Shown piece after piece: positions 1 through 12,592 of a stretch of 64,000 nt of DNA (the first letter of the stretch is position 1; every line of letters starts with the position of its first letter). Location: positions 1,550,001 to 1,614,000 of the forward strand of contig NZ_CP035632.1 in the NCBI RefSeq assembly GCF_008807075.1, written 5' to 3'. The notes below the pieces were generated by a model. It worked only from the letters and a program-made list of their open reading frames with translations. It was not told the origin of the DNA and ran no database searches. The translations under genes were made by a program, and so were the position numbers. The DNA is from Synechococcus sp. RSCCF101 (GTDB taxonomy: Bacteria; Cyanobacteriota; Cyanobacteriia; PCC-6307; Cyanobiaceae).

Positions 1-1301
1 TCGGCGCTGCCGGCCTCGGGCAGCTGCTCGAGAATCAGGCGCACGCCGTCACTGCAGTCGCTGGCGGCGGGCGGCCGCAGGCAGCGATCGCAGCGACCGC
101 AGGGGTCCACCACCTCACCGACCGACAGCAGCAGGCCCTGCTCCAGGCACCCCTCCCCCTCGGCCAGAGCCTCCATCCGCCGAAGCTGGCGCTGGCTCCA
201 GGCCAGCCGCTCGGCCGTCTCCTCGCCGGCCTGCAGCATCACCGAAGCCCGCATGGCCAGAGCCAGCCGCTGCCGGTCCTCGGGATGGAAGAGCACCACA
301 CAGTCAGCCCCGGCCCCATCCCGCCCGGCCCGGCCGGACTCCTGCAGATAGGCCTCGGCACTGGCCGGCAGATCCAGATGCATCACCAGCCCCACGTCCG
401 GACGGTCCACCCCCATCCCGAAGGCCGAGGTCGCCACCAGCACGGGACGATCCGCCTGCTGGAAGTGCCGCAGAGCCTGATGGCGATCGCCGGAGTCCAG
501 GCCGGCGTGATACGCGCAGGCCGCCACGCCGTTCTCCCGCAGCCGGGCCGCCCAGGTGTCGGAAGCGCGGCGGGTGCGCACGTAGAGCAGCCTGGCGCCG
601 CGGGCGGCCGCCACGGCGTCCAGCACCTGGGGCAGGGGATCACTCGGACGGAGCCGCATCGTGTACTGGAGGTTGGCGCGGCGGGCCGAGCTCACCTGAA
701 CCAGGGGCCGGCGCAGCGCCAGCAGGCGGATGATGTCGGCCCGCACCCGCGGTGCGGCGGTGGCGCTCAGGGCCAGCATCGGCACACCGGGACACAGCGC
801 CCGCAGCTCCCCCAGGCGCCGGTAGCGGGGACGGAAGTCGTGGCCCCAGGCGCTGATGCAGTGGGCCTCATCGACCGCCAGAGCCACCAGGCCCCCCCGG
901 GCCAGCGCATCGCGGAGCAGCTGCGCGATCCCCTGCGACTGCAGGCGCTCCGGCGCCAGATAGAGCAGGCGCAGGCTCCCGTCGCCGACGGAGCGCCGCA
1001 CGGCATCCGCCTCCTCCCGCGGCAGACCCGCATGCAGGCAGGCCGCGGCGATGCCCCGGCGCCGCAGATGGTGCACCTGGTCCTGCATCAGGGCGACCAG
1101 AGGGGAGACGACCAGCACCAGTCCCTCCCGGACCAGCGCCGGCAGCTGATAGCAGAGCGACTTGCCGCCGCCGGTGGGCAGCACGGCCAGGGTGTCGCGC
1201 CCGGCCAGCAGGGCCTCGATCACCGGCCGCTGGCCGGAGCGGAAGCTGGTCCAGCCGAAGTGCCGCTCCAGCGCCTGGCCGAGCGGATCGGTGCGGCTCA
1301 T
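1..1301 (-). CDS. recQ: ATP-dependent DNA helicase RecQ (3' part lies outside the window)
   Basis: A 3'-5' DNA helicase of superfamily 2 that acts in recombination and replication-fork repair. About 433 residues are visible from an ATG at 1301, and the frame is still open at the left edge. Walker A (PTGGGKS, Lys47) and the DEAH box (residues 144-147) are intact. A RecQ zinc-binding cysteine cluster follows at C401, C404, C407 and C415. The part after the zinc site, where an HRDC domain might lie, is not seen. The start overlaps the stop of the upstream minus-strand gene as ATGA, which suggests translational coupling. Confidence 0.93.
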   Translation of the reverse strand, partial: MSRTDPLGQALERHFGWTSFRSGQRPVIEALLAGRDTLAVLPTGGGKSLCYQLPALVREGLVLVVSPLVALMQDQVHHLRRRGIAAACLHAGLPREEADAVRRSVGDGSLRLLYLAPERLQSQGIAQLLRDALARGGLVALAVDEAHCISAWGHDFRPRYRRLGELRALCPGVPMLALSATAAPRVRADIIRLLALRRPLVQVSSARRANLQYTMRLRPSDPLPQVLDAVAAARGARLLYVRTRRASDTWAARLRENGVAACAYHAGLDSGDRHQALRHFQQADRPVLVATSAFGMGVDRPDVGLVMHLDLPASAEAYLQESGRAGRDGAGADCVVLFHPEDRQRLALAMRASVMLQAGEETAERLAWSQRQLRRMEALAEGEGCLEQGLLLSVGEVVDPCGRCDRCLRPPAASDCSDGVRLILEQLPEAGSA

Positions 1302-2322
1302 GGCAGCGGCGGCGCCTCCAGGCGATCGGGACTCTCCTCCACCAGCTGCAGGCGCAGCCGTTTGCCCCCGCTCAGCTCCCCAAGGGACACCCGGATCGTG
1401 CTGCCGCTGAGGGCCTGGAGCGCCGCGAGCGCCTCCCGCAGATGGGGCGTGCTGCTGCCGCTCTCCACCCAGAGCCGTTCGTGCAGTCCCGCCAGCCGCC
1501 GCCAGCTGGTGTGCAGCTTGAGCACGGCGGCTTCCAGCTGCTGGGCCTGAGCCACCGCATCGGAGAGGACACCGAGCACATCGAGCCGAACCGCCTCCCG
1601 CGACGCCCCCTCCAGATCCAGACCCAGATCCTGAAAGGCCCGCACCGCCGGGGCCGCATCCCCCATACGGCTGAGCCAGCGGGCCGTGTTGGTCACCTCA
1701 CGCACCCGCTCGAGCTCCGGCTCCTCCTTCAGCACCGAGCGCAGATCCTCCAGCTGGGGTTCGGGCAGGCGGGCGAGCTCGCGCACCAGCGGCGCCACCG
1801 CCCGGGGGGGAGCAGGTTCTCCTGCGTGCGCTGCCGCACCTCCTCCGGAATCAGCGGGCTGGTGGCGGCGAGGTAGTCGTCGCTGAGACGACGCACCTGC
1901 TTGCGGGTGATCGACTGCCCCTCATTGGCCACCTCGCTGATCATCTGCTGCACCTCGGGAGGGGCCTGGGCGGTCTCGACGAAGGCCCGCTTGGAGAAGT
2001 GATTGACGCTGCCGGCCTCCAGCGGCCCGTCCTCCACCAGGGCATCGGAGGAATCGGCCAGCTGAATCAGGGAGTAGGCACGCGTCTTGCTGATCTCCCG
2101 CTCCCGCAGCCACTGCAGAAAACCGGCGCCGCGGCCCTCCCCGCCCCGCTTCTCCCGATCGCGCACCGCGCGCAGGATGCGTCCGCGCCAGATCTCGGTC
2201 TGCAGATCGAAGCGATCGCACACCGACCAGGCTTCCTCCAGCCGGGCCAGGAACTCCACGGTGCTCAGATCGTCCTGCTCCGGATCGGGCAGATCAAGCG
2301 TCAGAACCGGAGCATCCCTCAC
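1298..2322 (-). pseudogene. Conserved protein of unknown function, frameshifted at a G/C tract
   Basis: Two minus-strand frames join into one protein of roughly 340 residues if one C is restored to the C7 run on the minus strand (1804-1810 on the plus strand). The N-terminal half is charged and helical, with a possible helix-turn-helix stretch (motif SITRKQVRRLSDDY). The C-terminal half is also helical and ends in a short basic segment. I do not recognise a named family. The start is uncertain: GTG at 2322 leaves 128 bp to divergent psaE, while an ATG at 2409 would leave only 41 bp. It is coupled to recQ by an ATGA overlap, so a role in DNA metabolism is possible but unproven. A sequencing error is more likely than true decay. 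Confidence 0.6.
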
Positions 2323-2450
2323 AAGCCGTCCCGTGGATCCGCCGCGATCGTGCCACGACGCAGCCCCCGCGACGTTCTGTGACACGGCCAGAGGCTGCCC
2401 GGGGCGCACGGCTAGGTTCCCCGTGCAGACACCAGTTCTCCAACGCAGCG

Positions 2451-2660
2451 ATGGCCATCTCCCGCGGCGCCAAGGTGCGCATCAAGCGCCCTGAGTCCTA
2501 CTGGTTCAACGAGGTCGGCACCGTCGCCTCAGTCGACACATCGGGCATCCGCTACCCGGTCGTGGTGCGCTTCGACAAGGTCAACTACAACGGCTACAGC
2601 GGTTCCGACGGCGGGGTGAACACCAACAACTTCGCCGAGTCCGAACTCGAGCTGGCCTGA
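2451..2660 (+). CDS. psaE: Photosystem I reaction centre subunit IV (PsaE)
   Basis: A small stromal-side subunit of photosystem I that helps dock ferredoxin and supports cyclic electron flow. It has 69 residues and the SH3-like fold signature of the family: the N-terminal [14 protein letters not shown] segment, then the [17 protein letters not shown] core and an acidic C-terminus. The length matches cyanobacterial PsaE. It is monocistronic, diverges from the frameshifted gene on its left and is followed by mutM 67 bp later. The ATG at 2451 is the only start that gives the conserved N-terminus. Confidence 0.97.
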   Translation: MAISRGAKVRIKRPESYWFNEVGTVASVDTSGIRYPVVVRFDKVNYNGYSGSDGGVNTNNFAESELELA

Positions 2661-2727
2661 ATCCGCATCGCATCACGATCACCGGATCCACTGACAACCA
2701 GGGATCCGGTGATCCGGTCTGAGAGCC

Positions 2728-3627
2728 GTGCCTGAGCTCCCCGAAGTGGAGACCGTCAGGCGCGGTCTATCGCGTCAGCTGACCGATTTCTCCATCCGCA
2801 GGGTGGAAGTGCTCAGGGCCAGAGCCGTGGCCTGGCCTCCGGAGGTGCCGGCCTTCAGGGCCGGCCTGGAGGGCAGTCGGACGGGTGTGTGGCAGCGACG
2901 GGGCAAGTACCTGATCTGCCCCCTCCACTCCACCGGATCCGGACCGGTTTCAACCGCTGACAACGGTGAGGCCGATCGTGGCCTCTGGGTGGTGCATCTC
3001 AGGATGACCGGCCAGTTCCTCTGGCACACCCCGCCACTTCCCGATCCATGCCCCCACACGCGCGTCCGACTCTGGGACGCCGGCGGCGACGAACTCCGCT
3101 TCGTCGACACCCGCAGCTTCGGCCAGATGTGGTGGGTGCCTCCGGATCTACCGGTCGAGGCGATCGTGCGCGGCCTTCAGGAGATGGGGCCGGAACCGCT
3201 GGGTGACGCCTTCACCCTGGCGGGATTCCGGGAGGCCCTGAAGGGTTCCCGGCGCCCGGTGAAGACGGCGCTGCTGGATCAGCGGGTGGTGGCCGGCATC
3301 GGCAACATCTACGCCGACGAAAGCCTGTTCATGGCCGGCCTGCATCCGCTTCTCCCCGCCGGCACTCTCGATGACGCCGCGCTGGAGCGGCTGAGACAGG
3401 CCCTGATCGAGGTGCTGCAGCTCAGCATCGGTGCCGGCGGCACCACCTTCCGCGACTTCCGGGATCTGCGGGGCCTCAACGGCAACTACGGCGGTCAGGC
3501 CTGGGTGTACGGACGGACGGGCGAGCCCTGCCGCCGCTGCGGCACGGTGATCGAGCGCCTGCGCATCTCCGGCCGCAGCAGCCACTGGTGTCCCCGCTGC
3601 CAGGCCGTCCGTCAGGCTCCGGCCTGA
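2728..3627 (+). CDS. mutM: Formamidopyrimidine-DNA glycosylase (Fpg/MutM)
   Basis: A bifunctional base-excision repair enzyme that removes 8-oxoguanine and formamidopyrimidines and cleaves the abasic site. The 299-residue protein begins MPELPEVETVRRGL; Pro2 is the catalytic nucleophile after Met removal and Glu3 is conserved. The conserved Lys in RRGKYL (Lys60) is present. A C-terminal zinc finger (C-x2-C...C-x2-C, motifs PCRRC and WCPRC) is intact. The start is GTG at 2728. Its last 16 bases overlap the 3' end of the convergent mtnA gene. Confidence 0.97.
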   Translation: MPELPEVETVRRGLSRQLTDFSIRRVEVLRARAVAWPPEVPAFRAGLEGSRTGVWQRRGKYLICPLHSTGSGPVSTADNGEADRGLWVVHLRMTGQFLWHTPPLPDPCPHTRVRLWDAGGDELRFVDTRSFGQMWWVPPDLPVEAIVRGLQEMGPEPLGDAFTLAGFREALKGSRRPVKTALLDQRVVAGIGNIYADESLFMAGLHPLLPAGTLDDAALERLRQALIEVLQLSIGAGGTTFRDFRDLRGLNGNYGGQAWVYGRTGEPCRRCGTVIERLRISGRSSHWCPRCQAVRQAPA

Positions 3628-4643
3628 TCACAAGCCCGTGTGGAACCGATCCTGTCCAGGGCCTGCCCGAGGCCGCCGGGGAACGGTGGCCGGAGCACCC
3701 CGTCTTCGGTGATCAGCCCCGTCACCAGTTCGGCCGGGGTGATGTCAAACGCCGGATTCCAGATCCGGGCCCCGGGCGCCGCCATGGCCGTGTCCCGCCA
3801 GTGGGTGATCTCACGGGCCGGCCGCTCCTCGATCGGGATGGCCCCGCCGCTGGCCGTGGCGGTGTCGATGCTGCTGCGGGGCGCACAGACGTAGAAGGGC
3901 AGGCCATGGGCCCTCGCCACCAGGGCCAGGTTGTAGGTGCCGATCTTGTTGGCCACATCGCCGTTGTCGGCCACCCGGTCGCAGCCCACCATCACCAGGT
4001 CCACCCGGCGCTGGCGCATCAGCAGCCCGCTGGCGCCATCCACCAGCACGGTGCAGGGCACCCCGAGCTGCTGCAGCTCCCAGGCCGACAGGGCGGCACC
4101 CTGAAGGCGCGGACGCGTCTCGTCCAGCCAGGCCTGGCGCAGGCGACCCTGCCGGTGGGCGGCAGCGATCACACCGAGAGCGGTACCCACGCCGGCCCCC
4201 GTGGCGATGGCACCGGTGTGGCAGTGGTGCAGCACCGAGGCGCCCTCCGGCACAAGCCGGACTCCGTGGGCTACCAGGCGCTCGCTCCGTTCACGCTCCT
4301 CATCGGCCAGACGCCCGGCCACGAGGGCCAGCCGCTCGGGATCGCTGCTGCTGGCCTCGAGCATGCGATCCAGAGCCCAGGCCAGGTTCACCGCCGTCGG
4401 TCTTGAGGCCCGCAGCATGGAGGCCGCCTCCGGCAGCTCGCGCCCCTGACGGGCCGCCAGCACCAGGCCCCAGGCCCCGGCCAGGCCGATGGCGGGTGCA
4501 CCGCGCACCGCCATCGCGCGGATCGCGTCGGCCACGGATTCCGGTGTGCGCAGCTTCAGCCGGATCTCCTGTTGAGGCAGGCATCGCTGGTCGAGCAGAT
4601 CGAGGTGATCCGATCGCCAGATCAGGCTGGGTGGCAGGGTCAT
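3612..4643 (-). CDS. mtnA: S-methyl-5-thioribose-1-phosphate isomerase (MtnA)
   Basis: Converts methylthioribose-1-phosphate to methylthioribulose-1-phosphate in the methionine salvage pathway. The family signatures RAMAVRGAPAIG, the catalytic-Cys motif HHCHTGAIATG (Cys141 from this start) and the Asp motif GCDRVADNGDVANKIGTY are all present. Length is 343 residues from ATG 4643; an in-frame upstream ATG at 4670 would overlap the divergent mtnB. The family is related to eIF2B subunits, but the catalytic residues argue for the isomerase. It sits back to back with mtnB. Confidence 0.93.
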   Translation of the reverse strand: MTLPPSLIWRSDHLDLLDQRCLPQQEIRLKLRTPESVADAIRAMAVRGAPAIGLAGAWGLVLAARQGRELPEAASMLRASRPTAVNLAWALDRMLEASSSDPERLALVAGRLADEERERSERLVAHGVRLVPEGASVLHHCHTGAIATGAGVGTALGVIAAAHRQGRLRQAWLDETRPRLQGAALSAWELQQLGVPCTVLVDGASGLLMRQRRVDLVMVGCDRVADNGDVANKIGTYNLALVARAHGLPFYVCAPRSSIDTATASGGAIPIEERPAREITHWRDTAMAAPGARIWNPAFDITPAELVTGLITEDGVLRPPFPGGLGQALDRIGSTRACDQAGA

Positions 4644-5352
4644 GGACGACGCGGGAGGCATCCTGGTCACAGGTGGAGCAGGAGCGGTGGTCGCATTGCC
4701 TCAACAGCCCCTGGACACAGGTGCTCAAGCTCGGATGCGGGAAGAGCTGTGCAGCTGCATGGCCGCGATCCACCGGCGCGGCTGGTGCGATGGAACGGGT
4801 GGAAACTTCAGCGTACGCGTGCCCTCCTGCGATCCACCCCTGCTGCTGATGGCACCGAGCGGGGTGGAGAAGGGAACGGTTCAGGCGGATGCCCTGATCC
4901 TGGTGAATGGCAGCGGGGAGGTGGTGCAGGGCTCCGGCCGGGCCAGCGCCGAATGGCCCCTGCACTGGATGGCGGTGAGCACGCAGGGCGCCGGTGCGGT
5001 GCTGCACACCCATTCCCAGGCCGGAACACTGCTGTCGGACCACTACCTGGAGAGGGGCGGACTGAGGCTCACCGGGCTGGAGATGCTGAAGGGGTTGAAC
5101 GGACGGAGCAGCCATCAGGAGCAGCTGCGGATCCCCGTGATCGCCAATGACCAGAACGTGCCGCGACTGGCCGAACTGGCGCAGAGGACGATTGAACCCG
5201 GATGCCCGGGCCTGCTGGTGGCGGGGCATGGTCTCTACGCCTGGGGCGCAGGCCTGAGCACTGCCCGGCGCCACCTGGAGATTCTGGAATTTCTGCTGGA
5301 ACAGCACTGGCGCCGATTGCTGCTGCAGGCCCTGGCTGTCAGGCCAGGATGA
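4642..5352 (+). CDS. mtnB: Methylthioribulose-1-phosphate dehydratase (MtnB)
   Basis: A class II aldolase-fold enzyme for the second step after MtnA in methionine salvage. Seen: the substrate loop GGNFSVR, the SGVEKG loop, the zinc-binding HTHSQAGTLLS motif and a late GHGLYAWG histidine. The ORF gives 236 residues from ATG 4642, but this ATG shares a CATG tetranucleotide with the mtnA start. A downstream ATG at 4735 (MREELC) is an alternative that would leave room for promoters. Related fuculose-phosphate aldolases are less likely given the mtnA and mtnC neighbours. Confidence 0.9.
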   Translation: MDDAGGILVTGGAGAVVALPQQPLDTGAQARMREELCSCMAAIHRRGWCDGTGGNFSVRVPSCDPPLLLMAPSGVEKGTVQADALILVNGSGEVVQGSGRASAEWPLHWMAVSTQGAGAVLHTHSQAGTLLSDHYLERGGLRLTGLEMLKGLNGRSSHQEQLRIPVIANDQNVPRLAELAQRTIEPGCPGLLVAGHGLYAWGAGLSTARRHLEILEFLLEQHWRRLLLQALAVRPG

Positions 5353-5481
5353 GCACTCTCGATTCAGCGGATTGAGGGCATTCGGATGACGGCGGAACGA
5401 GAGCTCGACGATTCGGGCCAGAGCAACGGTTTTGCAGGCCATGGGCAGCACCACAACTGCACGGCGGGAGGCCCGGCTGAG

Positions 5482-6237
5482 ATGTCAGACGCGCCTCCAA
5501 TCGAAGTGATCCTGCTGGACATCGAAGGCACCACCTGCCCCATCGCGTTCGTTAGCGAGGTGCTGTTCCCCTACGCCCGCGAGCACCTTGCTGACCACAT
5601 CAGGGCCCATGCCGCAGAGCCGGAGGTCAGGCGTCAGCTGCAGCATCTGATCGATTGGGACCGGGAGCATGCCGGCACCCTGCCGGTGGCAGCAGAGCGG
5701 TCCTCACAACAGCAGAGCAGCACAGTGCCGGACACGGAACGGGCCATCGGCATCGCCCTGGCCATGATCGATGCCGATCTGAAGGTGACGGCTCTGAAGG
5801 AACTGCAGGGCCGCATCTGGAACCGGGGCTATGAGAGCGGTGACCTGAAGGTGAGCCTGTTCCCTGAGGTGAGCCATTGCCTGCGCCAGTGGCGGCAGAA
5901 GAAGCGAACGCTGGCGGTGTATTCCTCGGGCAGCCGGCGCGCGCAGCAACTCCTCTACAGCCACACCACCGAGGGCGATCTGAGTTCTCTGTTCAGCCAC
6001 TGGTTCGACACCACCAGCGGCAGGAAAACGGACGCAGCCAGCTACCGCACCATTGCCTCCCAACTGGGATGTCAGCCATCGACCGTGTTGTTTGTCAGCG
6101 ATGCGCGGGCCGAATGCGATGCCGCCAGCACAGCCGGTTGCCGGACGGCCTACTGCCATCGCGACGGCAACAGGGAGGACACCCCCGGCCCCCACCGGCG
6201 GATCGAACGCCTCGATCAGCTGCTGCTCATGCCATGA
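5482..6237 (+). CDS. mtnC: Enolase-phosphatase E1 (MtnC)
   Basis: A HAD-superfamily enzyme that enolises and dephosphorylates 2,3-diketo-5-methylthiopentyl-1-phosphate to the acireductone in methionine salvage. HAD motif I reads LLDIEGTTCPI (the D-x-E-G-T-T form typical of MtnC), motif II is YSSGSRRAQ, and the late acidic motif is FVSDARAECDAA. Length is 251 residues from ATG 5482. An in-frame ATG at 5386 exists, but its extension looks non-conserved. It follows mtnB by 129 bp. The next pathway enzyme, acireductone dioxygenase (MtnD), is not in this window. Confidence 0.94.
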   Translation: MSDAPPIEVILLDIEGTTCPIAFVSEVLFPYAREHLADHIRAHAAEPEVRRQLQHLIDWDREHAGTLPVAAERSSQQQSSTVPDTERAIGIALAMIDADLKVTALKELQGRIWNRGYESGDLKVSLFPEVSHCLRQWRQKKRTLAVYSSGSRRAQQLLYSHTTEGDLSSLFSHWFDTTSGRKTDAASYRTIASQLGCQPSTVLFVSDARAECDAASTAGCRTAYCHRDGNREDTPGPHRRIERLDQLLLMP

Positions 6238-6297
6238 CCGGTGCGACCCCTCGGGCCAGCACAACGGCAGGCAGGTAGGCAGGCAGGGGCGACCATG

Positions 6298-6324
6298 AAA
6301 AAAGCCGCCTCGAAAGGCGGCTTT
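6298..6324 (-). terminator. Intrinsic terminator of the rRNA operon
   Basis: A perfect 10-bp stem with a 4-base loop (6301-6324). On the minus strand the stem ends in a run of six T (from 6303 down to 6298). It lies just past the 3' end of the 5S gene and may also act weakly on mtnC from the other side. Confidence 0.85.
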
Positions 6325-6349
6325 CTCATCACTCAAATCAAGAGGTTTA

Positions 6350-6466
6350 ACCTGGCATCGAGCTATTTTCTCAGGGGGCTACCCCCAACTATCGTCGCCG
6401 CTGCTGCGTTTCACAACCGAGTTCGGGATGGATCGGTGTGGGGCCACAGCGCCATGGACACCAGGT
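6350..6466 (-). rRNA. rrf: 5S ribosomal RNA
   Basis: On the minus strand the gene begins CCTGGTGTCCATGGCGC and ends in the complementary CCAGG, forming the terminal helix of 5S rRNA. The conserved ACCGATCCATCCCGAACTCGG core is present. It is the last gene of the rRNA operon and ends about 25 bases before the terminator. Ends are estimated to within a few bases. Confidence 0.93.
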
Positions 6467-6632
6467 AAAAACCAACTTGTCTGAGGATCAGGTCGGAAAC
6501 CAACAGACGCATCCATTGGCTTCAGAACCCTGAAAGCTGCATAGGTATGAACCAACCGTCTGGGTTCCACCAGAAGGAATGGTTTCTCGCCTGAAAACAA
6601 GCTCTCACGTGCTTGCGTCACGTCCCCATTGG

Positions 6633-9505
<2,873 letters not shown>

Positions 9506-9845
9506 CATTCCGCTCCATCATCTCTGATGAAGCTCATGGAGACTCAACTCAAGAATTTGATGCTCCGTTCTCAACTTTAGAAACTTTGATCAGCGAATTG
9601 CTTCGCTGATCGCTATCCCCCAAGCCGTCAACAGAACACCTTCCATGAGATGCTTGTTTCCAGACTCACCTATGCAGTTGTCAAGGTTCCGCTGAACTAA
9701 ACTCTGATCGCTTGCGCAACCAGGCAGAGTCCAGCATTCTTCCAACCCTCTCAGGCATGGAACAATGCTGAATTCCTTCTCAGCTGTCCACCTGTCTCGT
9801 CACCCTACGTTTCCTCCACACTCACGCGCGGCGGTCAAGCGTCAG
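9506..9845 (-). other. Internal transcribed spacer between tRNA-Ala and 23S rRNA
   Basis: About 340 bp of transcribed spacer. It has lower GC than the rest of the window and no ORF or further tRNA. It includes the inverted repeat GATCAGCGAATTGCTTCGCTGATC (9590-9613), which probably belongs to the processing stalk around pre-23S rRNA. Confidence 0.7.
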
Positions 9846-9918
9846 TGGAGGTTAGCGGACTCGAACCGCTGACATCCTGCTTGCAAAGCAGGCGCTCTAC
9901 CAACTGAGCTAAACCCCC
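9846..9918 (-). tRNA. trnA-TGC: tRNA-Ala (TGC)
   Basis: The minus strand folds into a full cloverleaf starting GGGGGTTTAGCTCAG, with anticodon loop CTTTGCAAG (anticodon TGC) and T-loop GGTTCGAGTCC. It is 73 nt with no encoded CCA and sits in the standard place in the 16S-23S spacer. Confidence 0.97.
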
Positions 9919-9927
9919 AATCACGAA

Positions 9928-10001
<74 letters not shown>

Positions 10002-10152
10002 AGGAGGACCCGTTGCGGGGTGACCTAGACGAAGTTCAGGAACTGATCATGACTCACTCATGCAAGTCATGCTGAGGTACCGATCGACCTAAGGTGACAC
10101 GATCATGGTCAGTACAAAAACGACTGACATCACGATCTTGTTTGTCTCCCTG

Positions 10153-11638
<1,486 letters not shown>

Positions 11639-12592
11639 AACTCACATCCCTGCACCAAATTCAACCAATCACTCACTCAGCCTTTCGGCTCAATCAGTGC
11701 TCGATCAACCTCGGCTCGATGTGGCCGGCCTTCCACCCATCACGGCTGCTCCAAAAAGCAACATGATAGTTGTCGCCTAAACTCTCCATCATTATTCTCA
11801 TAACAATGGCTACAACAGCATTCCAACCAGTTCAACTCTCGCTCAACTGATCATGCTTGACCCGGATCTCAGATCCGGTTTGATACCTCCGCCTCGCACC
11901 ATTATCTCGCTACCGACTGATCGTGAGAACCAGCTCAGCAGCAGGTGCAACGCGGCAATATCGCGTTTCTTTCTTGACGGGACCTCACACCTCCACCGCA
12001 TTCTCATCACAGCTCCCTCACCACACAGGTCAGAGGCCATGACGCGGTAGAAGCGTCAGTTCCTAAACTTCTTGGTTGTCCAGGTGCGCCACGCTCGCCT
12101 GCTCTCCAGGCTCCCGTGGCTCGGACCGGTCATCCCGGTCGCTTGTAGAACCTACAACACCGTCGCGCTCGCTCTCGCTCGCTTGTCCGGCTCGCAGGCC
12201 CAGGAGCACAACCGAACCGCCCTCACAGGCCATTCCATCGGCTCCCGTCTCCCAGAACCGCTCGCAACGCTCCTCCGCCTCTCAGCGGTCACCGTCACTC
12301 ACAATCCAGAGAGCTGCTCTCAAGCTCAGAACCTCGCGGCTCCTCGCTCTCGCGCAGACCCAAGAACATAACACCATCACCCCCGCTACCGCAACAACAC
12401 ACACCCCCACATGCCCCGGGACAAGTCAGATGGCAGCAATACCTCCGGCTGGAAGGCTGGCCTGGGTAGCAGCCCTGGGACCGGGACGGGGTCAGCCGCT
12501 CAGGGCGTTCGCCCAGGGCCCAAACGGCCAGCCCCGGGGTACGACGGCATGCACCTGAGGGCTGCATCGGCAAGCAGACCTAGCCTCGGGAC
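11639..12592. other. Gene-poor stretch upstream of the rRNA operon
   Basis: About 950 bp between 16S rRNA and the invertase gene. The left third should be the rRNA leader and promoter. It holds an 8-bp perfect hairpin (11862-11878). From about 12080 to 12400 the sequence is rich in CTCGC-type short repeats and has no convincing ORF on either strand. A GGGCGTTCGCCC hairpin lies just before the invertase gene. No RNA gene was recognised. Confidence 0.6.
11901..11929 (-). promoter_or_regulatory. Candidate rRNA operon promoter
   Basis: On the minus strand a TTCTCA (-35, 4 of 6 matches) is followed after 17 bases by GATAAT (-10, 5 of 6 matches). It would start a leader of roughly 260 nt before mature 16S. 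Read by eye only, so other promoters in this stretch are possible. Confidence 0.35.

Noticed and set aside
285-1550. Long plus-strand ORF opposite recQ
   Set aside because: High-GC shadow; the minus strand shows complete RecQ motifs in the same bases.
11985-12000. Yfr1-like CTCACAC motif upstream of the rRNA operon
   Set aside because: Only a partial match (ACCTCACACC) and no flanking hairpins as in Yfr1.
12072-12573. Overlapping ORFs on both strands upstream of the invertase gene
   Set aside because: Low-complexity Ser/Arg/Pro or Thr-rich translations, no ribosome-binding site, and no conserved motif.
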